A stretch of 64,000 bases of DNA from positions 218,424 to 282,423 of the forward strand of contig NZ_JASNWF010000015.1 of the NCBI RefSeq assembly GCF_030283205.1. The letters run 5' to 3'. This document shows, piece by piece, positions 1 to 8,233 of the stretch (positions within the stretch are counted from its first letter, which is position 1; every line of letters starts with the position of its first letter). Under the pieces are notes generated by a model that saw only the letters and a program-made list of their open reading frames with translations, was not told where the DNA came from and did not search any database. The DNA comes from Actinomadura opuntiae (GTDB lineage: Bacteria; Actinomycetota; Actinomycetes; Streptosporangiales; Streptosporangiaceae). The translations under genes were made by a program, and so were the position numbers.

Positions 1-495
1 CCCTGTCCGAGCGCCAGGTGGGGATCCGAATGCCCGGCCTCCAACTCGCACAAGGTTTTTGCCTCGACCACGTGTGCAGCCTGGGAGAGCGCCTCCAGAT
101 AGGCGATCTCATCGGCGGTGCGGTGGTGGTGGCGGTATCGTTGCTGTACACCGCCCGTTCCTACCGGCTGTCGCACCGTGGGCAGGTCACCAACCGGTTC
201 ACCAAAGCCCTGGAACGCCTGTCCTCCAACGACATCGACGCTCGCCTCGGCGGCATCCACGCCCTGGCCCACGTCGCCAACGACTCCCGCCCGCACCACG
301 ACGACGTCGTGGAGGTTCTGGAAGCCTTCGTCCGCCGCCGCACCCCAAAACCCGCCGTGACGACGGGCCGACTTTGGCCCCACGTCCTCATTTACCAGGG
401 CGACCCGCCTCCGATGTTCAAGCCGCGTTGCCCACACTCGGTCGGCGGCCCCACCGTCCAGAGCGCGCATCCTCGATCTCAGTGGCCTCCACTTA

Positions 496-1371
496 GAGCG
501 TGTCTCACGTGGGTTGCGTGTGTTCTGCGGGATAATGCGGGATCGTGTCGTCGGATCTTGCGTTGCGTCTGGTGCCGGATGAGTTGTGGGAGCTTGCCGA
601 GCCGCTGATACCGGCGTTCAGGCCACGGCGGCAGGGTGGCGGGACGGCGGCGGTGGATGATCGGGCGGTGTTCACCGCGATCGTGTACGTGCTGACCAGC
701 GGGTGTGCGTGGCGGCATCTGCCTGCGGAGTTCGGTGTCAGTGTGCCGACCGCGCATCGCCGGTTCACCGCCTGGACGCGGGCGGGGCTGTGGCCGCGGC
801 TGCATCGCGCGGTGCTGGACGAGCTGGGTGCACGGGGGCAGGTGGACTGGGCGTCGGCGATCGTGGACGCCGCGGCCGTCCGCGCGAAAAGGGGGGCACG
901 CTGACCGGCCCCAATCCGGTCGATCGAGGCAAGAAGGGCAGCAAACTCCACGTACTGTCCGACGCCGCCGGGCTGCCGCTGGTGGTCGCGGTGTCGGCGG
1001 CCAACGTCCACGACAGCCAGGCGCTCAAGCCGCTGCTGATGGCATTGCCGGCGATCCGGTCCCGGCGGGGACCGCGCCGGCGCAGGCCGGTCAAAGTCCG
1101 CGCTGACAAGGCTTACAACTCCGCCGAGCATCTGGCCTGGCTGCGCAGACGCGGGATCGTCCCGCGGATCGCCCGAGCGGGCGTCGAATCGAGCGAACGC
1201 CTGGGCCGCCACCGCTGGATGATCGAACGGACGCTGGCCTGGCTGTTCGGCTACCGGCGTCTGACCGTCCGCTGCGAACGCCACGGCCACCTGTTCAATG
1301 CCTTCCTCGTCCTCGCCGCCGCCATCACCTGCTACAAGAAGCTCGCAAAACTACCCACGTGAGACACACTC
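496..1371 (+). mobile_element. Complete IS5-family insertion sequence (876 bp)
   Basis: Terminal inverted repeats of 19 bp lie at 496-514 (GAGCGTGTCTCACGTGGGT) and, inverted, at 1353-1371, with one mismatch. The trinucleotide TTA sits directly outside both ends (493-495 and 1372-1374), as expected for a short target duplication in the IS5/IS1031-like groups. The element carries one transposase encoded in two frames. It interrupts the pentapeptide-repeat gene. The near-identical ends and clean duplication suggest a fairly recent insertion. Confidence 0.9.
545..1362 (+). CDS. IS5-family transposase, two frames joined by -1 frameshift
   Basis: OrfA (545-904, GTG start) has the DUF4096-type N-terminus with a helix-turn-helix (SGCAWRHLPAEFGVS) and the start of the DDE catalytic core (DWASAIVDAAAVRAK). 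OrfB continues in the -1 frame to 1362 with GPNPVDRGKKGSKLHVL, the second catalytic Asp region (VRADKAYNS) and the Glu-containing WMIERTLAWLFGYRRL motif. The overlap contains AAAAGGGGGG at about 887-896, the slippery type of heptamer used by IS5 elements for programmed -1 frameshifting, so this is probably functional rather than broken. Catalyses transposition of the surrounding IS. Confidence 0.88.
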
Positions 1372-1599
1372 TTAGTCGGCGCTCGCCTGGCCAACCTGGA
1401 CCTGAGCAGGGTGGGCTAAGAGACGCCGACCTGAGGGCCGCGAACCTATGGGGCGCGAACCTGTACGGCGCGAACCTGTGCGAGGTGGCAGGCCGGTCCG
1501 AGCGGGAAATTCATGCGGTGGCCAAGGTGAATGAGCGCACCTACTTCTGATCGTCCATAAGACGACCGCCATCGTTTTCCGACGCATCTCGGGTAGGAA

Positions 1600-1800
1600 G
1601 CCGCTTCTTCGTGAAGCGTCATGAGCTCGCTGCGGAGCACACGCTCGGTTCTCAGGGGGACGATCGGCCGGCGGCCCCAGAGAAGGCCGCCTTGGGGGGA
1701 CGCGGTGTGTCCAAAGAAGGCCGCCTCGTTGAGCCCGGCCTCCCCAGAGAAGATCGCCCCGAACCAGGCATCGCCGGAGAAGCTGAACGCAGCCAGGTTG
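1600..1800 (-). pseudogene. Possible second pentapeptide-repeat remnant, opposite strand
   Basis: Read on the minus strand, this stretch gives FSFSGDAWFGAIFSGEAGL followed by NEAAFFGH, resembling the FxGxAxF/GATFSG style of pentapeptide repeats, with no start codon and no intact frame around it. It lies tail to tail with the remnant on the plus strand and immediately downstream of the sigma-factor gene stop. Only about nine repeat units are recognisable; it could be a chance pattern in GC-rich sequence. Confidence 0.35.
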
Positions 1801-1801
1801 A

Positions 1802-3040
1802 TCATGAATGCTGTGCAGGCTCGACAGATGGCCGCTCGCCTGCGGGGTACGTGGTGGGGTGTTGGAGGTTTGTCAGCAGCGGGGCGATGCGTTTGAGTGC
1901 GCGCGCGCGCCGAGACTTGAGTGTTCCGGACGGAACCTCCATGACCTCCGCCGCGTCGTCGACGGAGTAGCCCATCATGTCGATCAGGATGAGGGCGGCG
2001 CGCTGCTCGTACGGGAGTTGCTCCAGGGCGGCGCGGACGTCTAGTGACACCCCGTGGGCGTCGGTCGGGTCGGGCAACTTGGGCGCGACGGCGTCGAAGG
2101 TCGCGTCGTCGCCCATCGAGGTCGCGGGCCGGGCGGACCTGCGGCGGATCCGGTCCAGGCAGGCGTTCACCACGATGCGGTGCAGCCAGGTTGTGGCGCT
2201 GGCGTCGCCGCGGAACCGGCCGGCGGCGCGGAACGCCGACAGGCACGCGTCCTGCAGGGCGTCGGCGGCCTCCTCCGGGTCGCCGAGCGTGCGCAGCGCA
2301 ACGCCCCACATACGATCTCGGTGGCGGTGCAGCAGCTCGGCGAACGCGTGCGGGTCTCCTTCCGCGTGCCAGGCCATGAGGTCGGCGTCGGTCGCTTCAG
2401 ATCGGCGTCGCGTCTGCTCTTCAAGGCTCTGCCGACTGGTGCGGTTGGGCGGCTGTGGCTGATTTTTGAGGCGGGACCAGGCGTTTTTCCAGCGTGCGGC
2501 GTGTGCTTCGCCCACACCGCATGCGGCCACGTAATCCAGTACGAACTCCAAACGGGTGGGCAGCCGATCCCGTCGCAACGCCTCGCTGACGGTCGCAGGC
2601 GGTAGCCGGTAACCACCCGCCCATTGATTGAGAGCGGACAAGGACGGGTTACCCGCCCACGCCCGTAGGCCCCTCAAGAGCGCGACGAACTGCGCTGGAG
2701 TCGCTGCCGTTTCGGGGTCAGGTGGATCGCCGCCCGGCAACTCCGGGTGCTGGATTACTGATCTTCCTGCAGCCTGGCTGGCCTGGGAATGCAAGGTGTG
2801 GGCACGTTCGATGTCTCCTCCGCAGGCACTGACGAACAGCCGGGTGACCTGCCAGGTCGGGAGTTCTCGGCCGCTGGCGGCACTGCACAGGGTCGAGCTG
2901 GCTATGCCAGTGAGCGCAGCCAGCTCCCGATAGGTGGCGCCCTTCCGCCGGCGCAGTCGACGCAGCTCGCACGCGAGCTCGTGCGACGGGCCGGCGGAAG
3001 GGACCAGCGGCTGCTCTGGCCGTCCACCGCCAGGCATCAC
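1802..3040 (-). CDS. ECF-type sigma factor with two N-terminal HTH domains
   Basis: The 412-residue product joins three parts. Residues about 20-80 form an XRE-like helix-turn-helix (TYRELAALTGIASSTL). Residues about 112-185 form a second HTH module of the type that precedes actinomycete NACHT and regulator proteins (LSALNQWAGGYRLPPATVSE). Residues about 220-390 are a SigM-like ECF sigma factor, with region 2 (DPEEAADALQDACLSAF, then ATTWLHRIVVNACLDRIRRR) and region 4 (YSVDDAAEVMEVPSGTLKSR). Typical ECF factors are about 180-200 residues, so the N-terminal half is extra. Start is GTG at 3040 or ATG at 3037; no clear ribosome site is seen, and it lies 12 bp after the upstream membrane gene, suggesting one operon. 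No zinc-binding anti-sigma factor is nearby; the HTH part or the small membrane protein may supply control (inference). Confidence 0.85.
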   Translation of the reverse strand: MMPGGGRPEQPLVPSAGPSHELACELRRLRRRKGATYRELAALTGIASSTLCSAASGRELPTWQVTRLFVSACGGDIERAHTLHSQASQAAGRSVIQHPELPGGDPPDPETAATPAQFVALLRGLRAWAGNPSLSALNQWAGGYRLPPATVSEALRRDRLPTRLEFVLDYVAACGVGEAHAARWKNAWSRLKNQPQPPNRTSRQSLEEQTRRRSEATDADLMAWHAEGDPHAFAELLHRHRDRMWGVALRTLGDPEEAADALQDACLSAFRAAGRFRGDASATTWLHRIVVNACLDRIRRRSARPATSMGDDATFDAVAPKLPDPTDAHGVSLDVRAALEQLPYEQRAALILIDMMGYSVDDAAEVMEVPSGTLKSRRARALKRIAPLLTNLQHPTTYPAGERPSVEPAQHS

Positions 3041-3051
3041 ATTGCGTAACG

Positions 3052-3321
3052 CTAGGCGTTGTCGATCGACGCGATCTGGAGCCGGGCGGCGATTTCAGTA
3101 GCAATCAGCCCGGCGCCACCGATGACCGCAAGCGCGGCGGCACTGGGGTAGCCGTGGCCTAGGAGCCACAGCACCCCCACCATCACGATGATCAGGATTA
3201 CGATCGACCCGCGGACCGCACCACCGGCCAGCCGTGCCCCGGGTGGAGGAAGCTCTCCCGCGGGCCGATTCCGATCCAGGCGCGACTTTGCGCGCACGAA
3301 GGGCAGCATCGTCGAGTACAC
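3052..3321 (-). CDS. Small two-TM membrane protein upstream of the sigma factor
   Basis: An 89-residue product with a basic N-terminus and two hydrophobic segments (GSIVILIIVMVGVLWLLGHG and AAALAVIGGAGLIATEIAAR). No family is recognised. It can start at GTG 3321 or ATG 3309; the GGAAGGGG run just upstream suits the ATG better. It is the first gene of a likely operon with the ECF sigma factor 12 bp downstream, and a structured repeat element (3329-3430) occupies its leader. By position it could act as a membrane partner of the sigma factor, but it lacks an anti-sigma (ZAS) motif. Confidence 0.55.
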   Translation of the reverse strand: MYSTMLPFVRAKSRLDRNRPAGELPPPGARLAGGAVRGSIVILIIVMVGVLWLLGHGYPSAAALAVIGGAGLIATEIAARLQIASIDNA

Positions 3322-3328
3322 CCCTTCC

Positions 3329-3430
3329 CATTGTCCAGTGGCGTGAGACGAGGACTTGAGAGTTCAGGCGGGCGTGGTTACCGCCACACCCGACCTGAGA
3401 TTCGACTCCCATCTCAACTCTCCACCAATG
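3329..3430. repeat. Hairpin repeat element, copy 1
   Basis: Bounded by CATTG (3329-3333) and CAATG (3426-3430). The centre is a hairpin: TCAGGCGGGCGTGG (3364-3377), loop TTACCG, then the complementary arm 3384-3398, 13 pairs with one mismatch and one bulge. The flank TGGCGTGAGACGAGG and the loop are shared with copy 2, while the stem bases differ and still pair. It sits a few bases upstream of the small membrane gene read on the minus strand. Confidence 0.6.
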
Positions 3431-3711
3431 TTCATGAAGGGGTAAATCCCTTTGAGTTGTTCGGAGGCATTCGGATTCTGCTCACCTCTGGACAGCCGAG
3501 AGGCGCGCGCTTCGCTGGGGTTTGACGATCATCGCGCTTGCAGGCTGGCGCGATACCTATCTCGCCAGGTCAAAGCGCGTTTCGATCCGGGCGGGTGCTA
3601 ACTAGTTGGCCAGGAATGCCTTACCATCATGGAAGTGGGTTCTTTCTTGTGAGCCCAGACGGTAGAGGCGCGCCATCCAACAGGAGCACATTCACCACGT
3701 CGCCGAGCACC
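3431..3711. other. No gene recognised between the hairpin elements
   Basis: Short open frames only, no ribosome sites or family resemblance. GC content is visibly lower than in flanking genes around 3431-3480 and 3590-3640. Nothing else is supported. Confidence 0.5.
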
Positions 3712-3843
3712 CCGGTTTCATTGGCGTGAGACGAGGCGCCCAGGCGATCAAGGCGGGCATCTGTTACCGCAGGTGCCCGCCTCTGCACGTGAGACGCGGG
3801 GGCTGGGGAACCCAGGCACAGTGTCTCACGCCAATGAAACCGG
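3712..3843. repeat. Hairpin repeat element, copy 2
   Basis: Perfect outer inverted repeat of 21 bp at 3712-3732 and 3823-3843 (core CATTGGCGTGAGAC). The central hairpin pairs AGGCGGGCA-T-CTG (3751-3763) with CAG-G-TGCCCGCCT (3770-3782) around the same TTACCG loop as copy 1. The outer arms include GTGTCTCACG, which resembles the tip of the IS5 element at 496, so a MITE derived from a related element is one explanation. No gene lies next to this copy. Confidence 0.65.
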
Positions 3844-4079
3844 CAGTTATCGGCAAGAACGATCTTGCTCGTTGGGTGGCGGGTTTGGATCTTCGTTTTA
3901 CGACAAATATGTCGCTATGCCATCTAGCAGCCACATGAGTCGCCTCCCGGTCGCGTCCTTGAAGTTGACCGTGCCACCCGCGGAATGGACGCGCTCGAAG
4001 GCGACCATGCTGACGGCGGGGCCGGGCGCGCGGGGGCGGCCACATGTGGTTGGGAGGGGCGGACTGGGTCGTGTCGGGG

Positions 4080-4380
4080 GCGCTCGGTGGTGATGATGCC
4101 GTGCTCCCGGGCCGCGGTCAGATCATGAATGGACCCCGGCAGGGCCGGCGAAGCCCAGATCAACTCGCCGCGCGGATCGGTGAGGAACTGGACGTTCACG
4201 CCATGGCAGCGGTGGTTGCCCGAGTAGTGGAGCCGGTCGTTCCCGCCCGACAGGTAGTCGGTGGCCGCCAGCATGCCCGTCGAGGATGGCGGCGGCCTGC
4301 TCCTGGCGTTGGCGTTCCAGACACGGCGGGTCTACCTCCAACGGCCCGGGCGTGGTCCCAGTTGCGAGGCTGCACAATGC
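4080..4380 (-). pseudogene. IS5-type DDE transposase fragment
   Basis: The minus-strand frame gives TDYLSGGNDRLHYSGNHRCH followed by GVNVQFLTDPRGELIWASPA and PGSIHDLTAAREHGII, the signature centre of DDE_Tnp_4/IS5-type transposases (YSGKHRxHGxNVQ, GSxHDLTAAR). The upstream part is in a different frame and the C-terminal catalytic Glu region is absent, so it is an inactive remnant. Other transposases of the same broad group occur at 27.6-28.1 kb. Confidence 0.8.
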
Positions 4381-4429
4381 GCTTCAGAGTCGGGCGAGGG
4401 GCATCAGGCGCGAAGGAGGCGAGGATCTC

Positions 4430-4945
4430 GTGAGCGGGAAGACGGTCACCGGCCTGGCCATAGTGTTGGCGCTCGCGCTGATCGGTTGCTCCGATTCGTC
4501 CTCCAGCCGAGGGGAGCAGGAAGGAACGCCACGGACGGCCCCGTCTGCCTCCCGTCTGACAGCGACACCAACCGCCTCTTCCAGTGCCGATGTCGGCGCG
4601 GTCTGCCAGACGGTGGACACCGCGGCGTGGAACCAGGCGGTTGCCGCGACGCTCGCCGTCGGCGCGAACAAGAAGAACTACTCGGCGTTGCGGGCCGACG
4701 TCGCGGAGACCTACCGGGACCTTGCCGACCAACTGTCGGCAATCGCCCCGCAGGCCCCCCAGAAGCTGCGGTCGGCACTGACACGGTGGGTGTCCGCCAG
4801 CACCGCGGTGGCGCGTTTCATCGCCAGGCAACAACCCCGCCCTGGCATCGTCATCGACTACGGGCCGCCGGAAAAACAATGGGAGGCGGCACAGAAGGCC
4901 GCCGAAAAGAAATGCGGGCGCCGACTCCCCGACCTCGATCACTAA
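4430..4945 (+). CDS. Putative secreted lipoprotein
   Basis: A 171-residue product. GTG start at 4430 is chosen because AAGGAGG lies 7-13 bases upstream and the protein then begins with a lipoprotein signal peptide (basic VSGKTVTG, hydrophobic LAIVLALAL, lipobox LIGC). A Ser/Thr-rich linker follows (about residues 22-55), then a helical domain with an early Cys and a late Cys (CQTVDT and KKCGRR), possibly disulfide-linked. No known family is recognised. Expected to be anchored to the outer face of the membrane. It stands alone between two transposon remnants. Confidence 0.7.
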   Translation: MSGKTVTGLAIVLALALIGCSDSSSSRGEQEGTPRTAPSASRLTATPTASSSADVGAVCQTVDTAAWNQAVAATLAVGANKKNYSALRADVAETYRDLADQLSAIAPQAPQKLRSALTRWVSASTAVARFIARQQPRPGIVIDYGPPEKQWEAAQKAAEKKCGRRLPDLDH

Positions 4946-5440
4946 CGGCACACTCCTCAAACGTCCCTGCGGGCGGTGTCCGGGATTCCAGCCGGCCTTG
5001 CCGAAGGTGTCGCGGGAACTCGGGATGGTCTTGAAGCCGCGGAGCGACGGTGCCGTCTCCGATCCCTGCGGTCTGGCAAGCCAGCGGCAGACTGCCGCCG
5101 GCGGAGGGCAGCGCGGCGCGGACGCCTTCGGTCGCTGTCAGCGGATGGCAGCCTGAATACGGTCGAACCCTCCCCACCCGCAACCTTCGACACCACCTAC
5201 TGCCAGTGGTGCCCCGAACACGGCATCGACCCTGATCGACACTGCAGCGCATAACTCGCTCGATGAGCCCGCCAGGTCAATCAGTGAAGACGATTTCGGG
5301 AATCAGTGCAGAGGGCTCCGGAAATCGACACCCTGGATGGGCCGGTACTCCGGCCAGCACTGTCGAAAAACGTGTCGGATAGTCCGGGCGTTCATCTAGT
5401 CTTGCAGCACCCTTTTTCGTACACTCGCGGTCATCGAGGA
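4946..5440. other. No confident gene
   Basis: The plus-strand frame ending at 5254 closes with CQWCPEHGIDPDRHCSA, which looks protein-like (two Cys pairs, His), but the frame lacks a convincing start and the upstream part reads as random Arg-rich translation. It may be the tail of a decayed gene. A stretch with lower GC just before 5441 probably holds the recombinase promoter. Confidence 0.35.
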
Positions 5441-5447
5441 GATGTAC

Positions 5448-6530
5448 GTGTCGAAGAACGTCGAGCTTCCGGCGGGCCCGCTGCTGGACGGCTCGCTCGG
5501 CGACGACCCGCTCGCGCCGGAGCCGGCCGTACTCGAGGGCGGGATCCTGATCGGCTACGCCCGGGTGTCGACCGGCGGGCAGCGCCTGGACCGGCAGCTC
5601 GCCGCGCTTGAGCAGGCCGGGTGCGCGCGGATCTATGCCGACAAGAAGGCCGGCGAGAACGTCGAGCGCGCCGAGCTGTGGAAGGCGCTGGAGTACGCCC
5701 GGCCCGGCGACACCCTGGTGGTGCCGTCGCTGGAGCGCCTGAGCCGCTCGCTGAAGGACCTCATCGCGATCGTGGCGAACCTGCGCACGCGCGGGATCGG
5801 GTTCCGGTCGCTGCACGAGGCGATCGACACCACCACGCCCGGCGGCCGCCTGGTTTTCCACGTGTTCGCGGCGCTGGCGGAGTTCATCCGCGAGCTGATG
5901 GTGGAGGGCACCCGCGAGGGCCTGCAAGCCGCGCGGGCACGCGGGCAGCGCCTCGGCCGCCCGCCGGCGCTCACCCCTGATCAGGTCCACCAGGCCCGCG
6001 CCCTGCTGACCCGGCCGGAGGAGTCGGTCACCTCCATCGCCCGGCTGCTCGGGGTGAGCCGCTCCACGCCGTACAAGTACGTCCCCGAGGCGGCAGGCGG
6101 GTCCGGTGTCGTCGGGCCCGCCGCCGACACCGCGCCCGCGCCCGGGGAGAACGCGCCCGCGGAGGACGCGTCTCGGGAGGACGAAGGTGTGGCACCTGTT
6201 GGCTGGGACGGGGAATGGCGGCTGGTCCCCGACGATCAGGACGAAGACCGCTGGCACCTCACCCACCACGGGCACCCCGCCGGAACCATCACCAAATCGG
6301 AAGCACGGGAAGGTCCTCGCGCCGAGGAACCCGCCGATCGTGACTGGCCCCCGGGAACCCGCCCGGGATGGCGGGCCGTGACCTCCAACGGCCGGCACCT
6401 ACCCGCCGAGCCCGGCTACAGCTACAGCCCGCGCAGCACCGAGACCTGGCGCACCCGTGACCTGGCGGCCACCGCGGTCGCGCGGGCACACCTGCTCCAC
6501 TGCCCGACGACCCCGACGGCACCGGCCTGA
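5448..6530 (+). CDS. Serine recombinase (resolvase/invertase) with C-terminal extension
   Basis: About 360 residues. An N-terminal spacer of about 30 residues is followed by the resolvase catalytic domain: GYARVSTGGQRLDRQ carries the nucleophilic Ser (about residue 41), with the downstream YADKKAGENVERAEL and VPSLERLSRSLKDL motifs typical of Tn3/Hin-type enzymes. A C-terminal Hin-like HTH follows (SIARLLGVSRSTPYKYV). After that, about 130 extra residues (GEWRLVPDDQDEDRWHLTHH onward) are not part of the usual 180-200-residue family. GTG at 5448 is preferred over ATG 5442 because GAGGAG at 5436-5441 is then correctly spaced. It probably belonged to a mobile element; no partner transposase or res site was identified. 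Confidence 0.85.
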   Translation: MSKNVELPAGPLLDGSLGDDPLAPEPAVLEGGILIGYARVSTGGQRLDRQLAALEQAGCARIYADKKAGENVERAELWKALEYARPGDTLVVPSLERLSRSLKDLIAIVANLRTRGIGFRSLHEAIDTTTPGGRLVFHVFAALAEFIRELMVEGTREGLQAARARGQRLGRPPALTPDQVHQARALLTRPEESVTSIARLLGVSRSTPYKYVPEAAGGSGVVGPAADTAPAPGENAPAEDASREDEGVAPVGWDGEWRLVPDDQDEDRWHLTHHGHPAGTITKSEAREGPRAEEPADRDWPPGTRPGWRAVTSNGRHLPAEPGYSYSPRSTETWRTRDLAATAVARAHLLHCPTTPTAPA

Positions 6531-6796
6531 TACGGCCATGGCCCGGCATCCCCGGACGCCGCGCCGCCTGGTGCTCCAAGACCTGCCACTCGGCGGCATG
6601 GCGGGCGCGCATCGCGGCGGAGCGGGCCGGGCGGGAGGCGGCCGAGATCTGCGACCGCGTCGCCGGCGACGCCTACAGCGCCGTCCAGGCAGCGACCGGG
6701 GCGCTGGCCGCCGCGGTGCTGGAGATGTGCGGCAGGGCGATGACGTCCCCGTCGACGTTCACCAAGGCCCACCTCGTCCCACGAATCCGCCGATAG
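6461..6796 (+). pseudogene. Startless frame with zinc-ribbon-like motif
   Basis: The frame immediately after the recombinase reads GIPGRRAAWCSKTCHSAAWR then ARIAAERAGREAAEI and ends at 6796. The WCSKTCHSAAWRAR segment resembles the small CxxxC zinc fingers of phage- and plasmid-borne proteins (WCSxxCRxxAxRAR). There is no ATG, GTG or TTG before the motif in this frame, so it is either reached by a frameshift from the recombinase tail or is a decayed gene. Confidence 0.4.
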
Positions 6797-6883
6797 CTGA
6801 CTCAATGGGCCACGGCCAGATCGAAGCTAACGTCGAAGGTTCACGTCATCTGTGATGGGTTGGTTGCACACGGGAGGTCGACC

Positions 6884-7440
6884 ATGGCGCCGACTGCGGC
6901 TTACATCCAGATTGCGGACTGGTATGAGCACGAGTTCCTCGGCGGACACAGCACCGGGGCCAGGACACGAGACGGCAATCCGCTCGATCTCGATGGCGTC
7001 TTGCGCCACCTCCTTGACGAGGGCAGCGGGATCTGCCTGGAGATCGGGTGCGGCACCGGCGTCCATGCCGTCCAAGTCCGCGAGCTCGGCTGGACGCCCA
7101 TCGGCATCGACCTGTCCGCCGGGATGCTCCGACACGCCCGCAGCCGCCTGCCCGTCGCGCAGGCCAACGCCGAGCACCTGCCCTTCCCAGATGACTCACT
7201 GCCCCGCCGTCATCGCGATGATGGTCCATACCGACATGCCCGCCTACCCCGCAGTGCTGCGCGAAGTGGCCCGGGTCCTGCAGCCTGGTGGCGTGTTCGC
7301 GCACGTCGGCGTCCATCCCTGTTTCTGCGGCGGATTCGCCGACCGCAGCAACCTGGATGCGGTAGTGCTCCACCCCGGCTACCTCGACGGGCACCCCCAC
7401 CTTGTCCAGTCCAACGCTTCGGCGAGCGTGTCGCGGATGG
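6884..7440 (+). pseudogene. SAM-dependent methyltransferase, frameshifted
   Basis: ATG at 6884 is preceded by GGGAGG (6871-6876). The protein runs through a class I methyltransferase N-terminus with motif I (CLEIGCGTGVHAV), motif II (PIGIDLSAGML) and ANAEHLPFPDDSLP. It then shifts frame near 7200 and continues as AVIAMMVHTDMPAYPAVLRE and VARVLQPGGVFAHVGVHPC, which is the expected continuation of the same fold. A single indel around 7195-7205 therefore splits the gene. Substrate unknown. Confidence 0.8.
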
Positions 7441-7875
7441 GCGGGACGCTGGCGACGGTCCCCAGTCGTGATCGACCCGCGGCGTGTGACCGTGATCGCC
7501 CGGTCCCGGTCGGGCCGGTGGTCGGGTGCGGTGGTCGGGTGCTTGTCCTGCGCGCTGCTCAGTCTGGTGTAACGGTTGTGTTGTGGTGGTCGCCCATCCG
7601 CAGCGCCGGCGCTAGCTCCTGTTACCTGGCCGGGGGGCGCCGTGGTCGCCGGCCCGGTAGGAGATGCCGAGCCGGGCAGTGGGCCGGCGACCACGGTGGC
7701 GAGCCGGGCCTGGTCACCTCCCCCCCGGGGTGGCCGCCTGGTCCGCCTTCCGAGCGAGCTACCCGGCGACTTGCCAGCTAACCGCGGTGGCTGGCCTCGC
7801 GTGGTCCGATGTCCTTCCTGGCCGGAACACCTGAGGTCTTGTCGTGTTCGGGGAGAGCGAGGGCCGGAAGGGTGA
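7441..7875. other. Non-coding stretch with hairpin and short tandem repeat
   Basis: A 13-bp direct repeat (GGTGGTCGGGTGC, two copies) lies at about 7520-7545. A strong inverted repeat pairs 7640-7655 (CCGTGGTCGCCGGCCC) with 7681-7696 across a 25-base loop. It may act as a terminator for transcription entering from the PAP2 side, but it is 180 bp from that stop. No gene is recognised. Confidence 0.45.
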
Positions 7876-8233
7876 TCATGGCTGGTCACCTGTTGTGTAC
7901 ATGGCCGGTGACCAGCGGTGTAGGGCGTATGCGGTGATGATGCCGGCGATGGTGCCGGCGGTGACGTCGCCGGGGTAGTGCGCGCCGGTGTACACCCGCG
8001 CGTAGGCCACCACGGCGGCGGCCGCGGTGACCGGGGCGGCGGCTTGGGGGGCGGTGAGCGCCACCGCGGTGGCGAACGCGGAGGCGGCCGCGCTGTGCCC
8101 GGACGGGAACGCCCCGGAATCGGGGACTCGTCCCGGCCGCCGCTGCCGCACCGCCCTTGGCGGCCGGTCCCGGCCCACCGCGGGCTTGCCGAGGGCGTTG
8201 CAGACCGGCCCGGCGACCAGCATTGCCGCTAGG
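7876..8233 (-). pseudogene. PAP2-family phosphatase, 5' part lost at an IS junction
   Basis: The remaining C-terminal 118 residues keep all three phosphatase signature motifs: KPAVGRDRPP, PSGHSAAASAF and RVYTGAHYPGDV. The gene breaks at 8230-8233 where the inverted repeat of an IS5-type element begins, so the N-terminal membrane part is missing. Intact relatives dephosphorylate lipid phosphates such as undecaprenyl or phosphatidate species at the membrane. Two intact PAP2 genes follow within 10 kb. Confidence 0.85.

Larger units (their letters stand above)
18..1550 (+). pseudogene. Pentapeptide-repeat protein gene, split by an IS
   Basis: The first part (18-495) encodes a membrane-anchored N-terminus of the kind common in actinomycete pentapeptide-repeat proteins: a hydrophobic stretch (LIGGAVVVAVSLLYTA) followed by a linker rich in LGGIHALAHVANDS-type sequence. 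The reading frame shifts twice, at about 370-420 and about 465, before reaching repeat sequence (LDLSGLHL) at the insertion point. Beyond the IS the gene resumes at 1372 with VGARLANLDLSRVG, meets a stop at about 1420, and continues in another frame with ADLRAANLWGANLYGANL, clear A(D/N)LxX repeats, ending near 1550. The gene is therefore dead independently of the IS. Function of the intact family is mostly unknown; no role is claimed. Confidence 0.7.
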
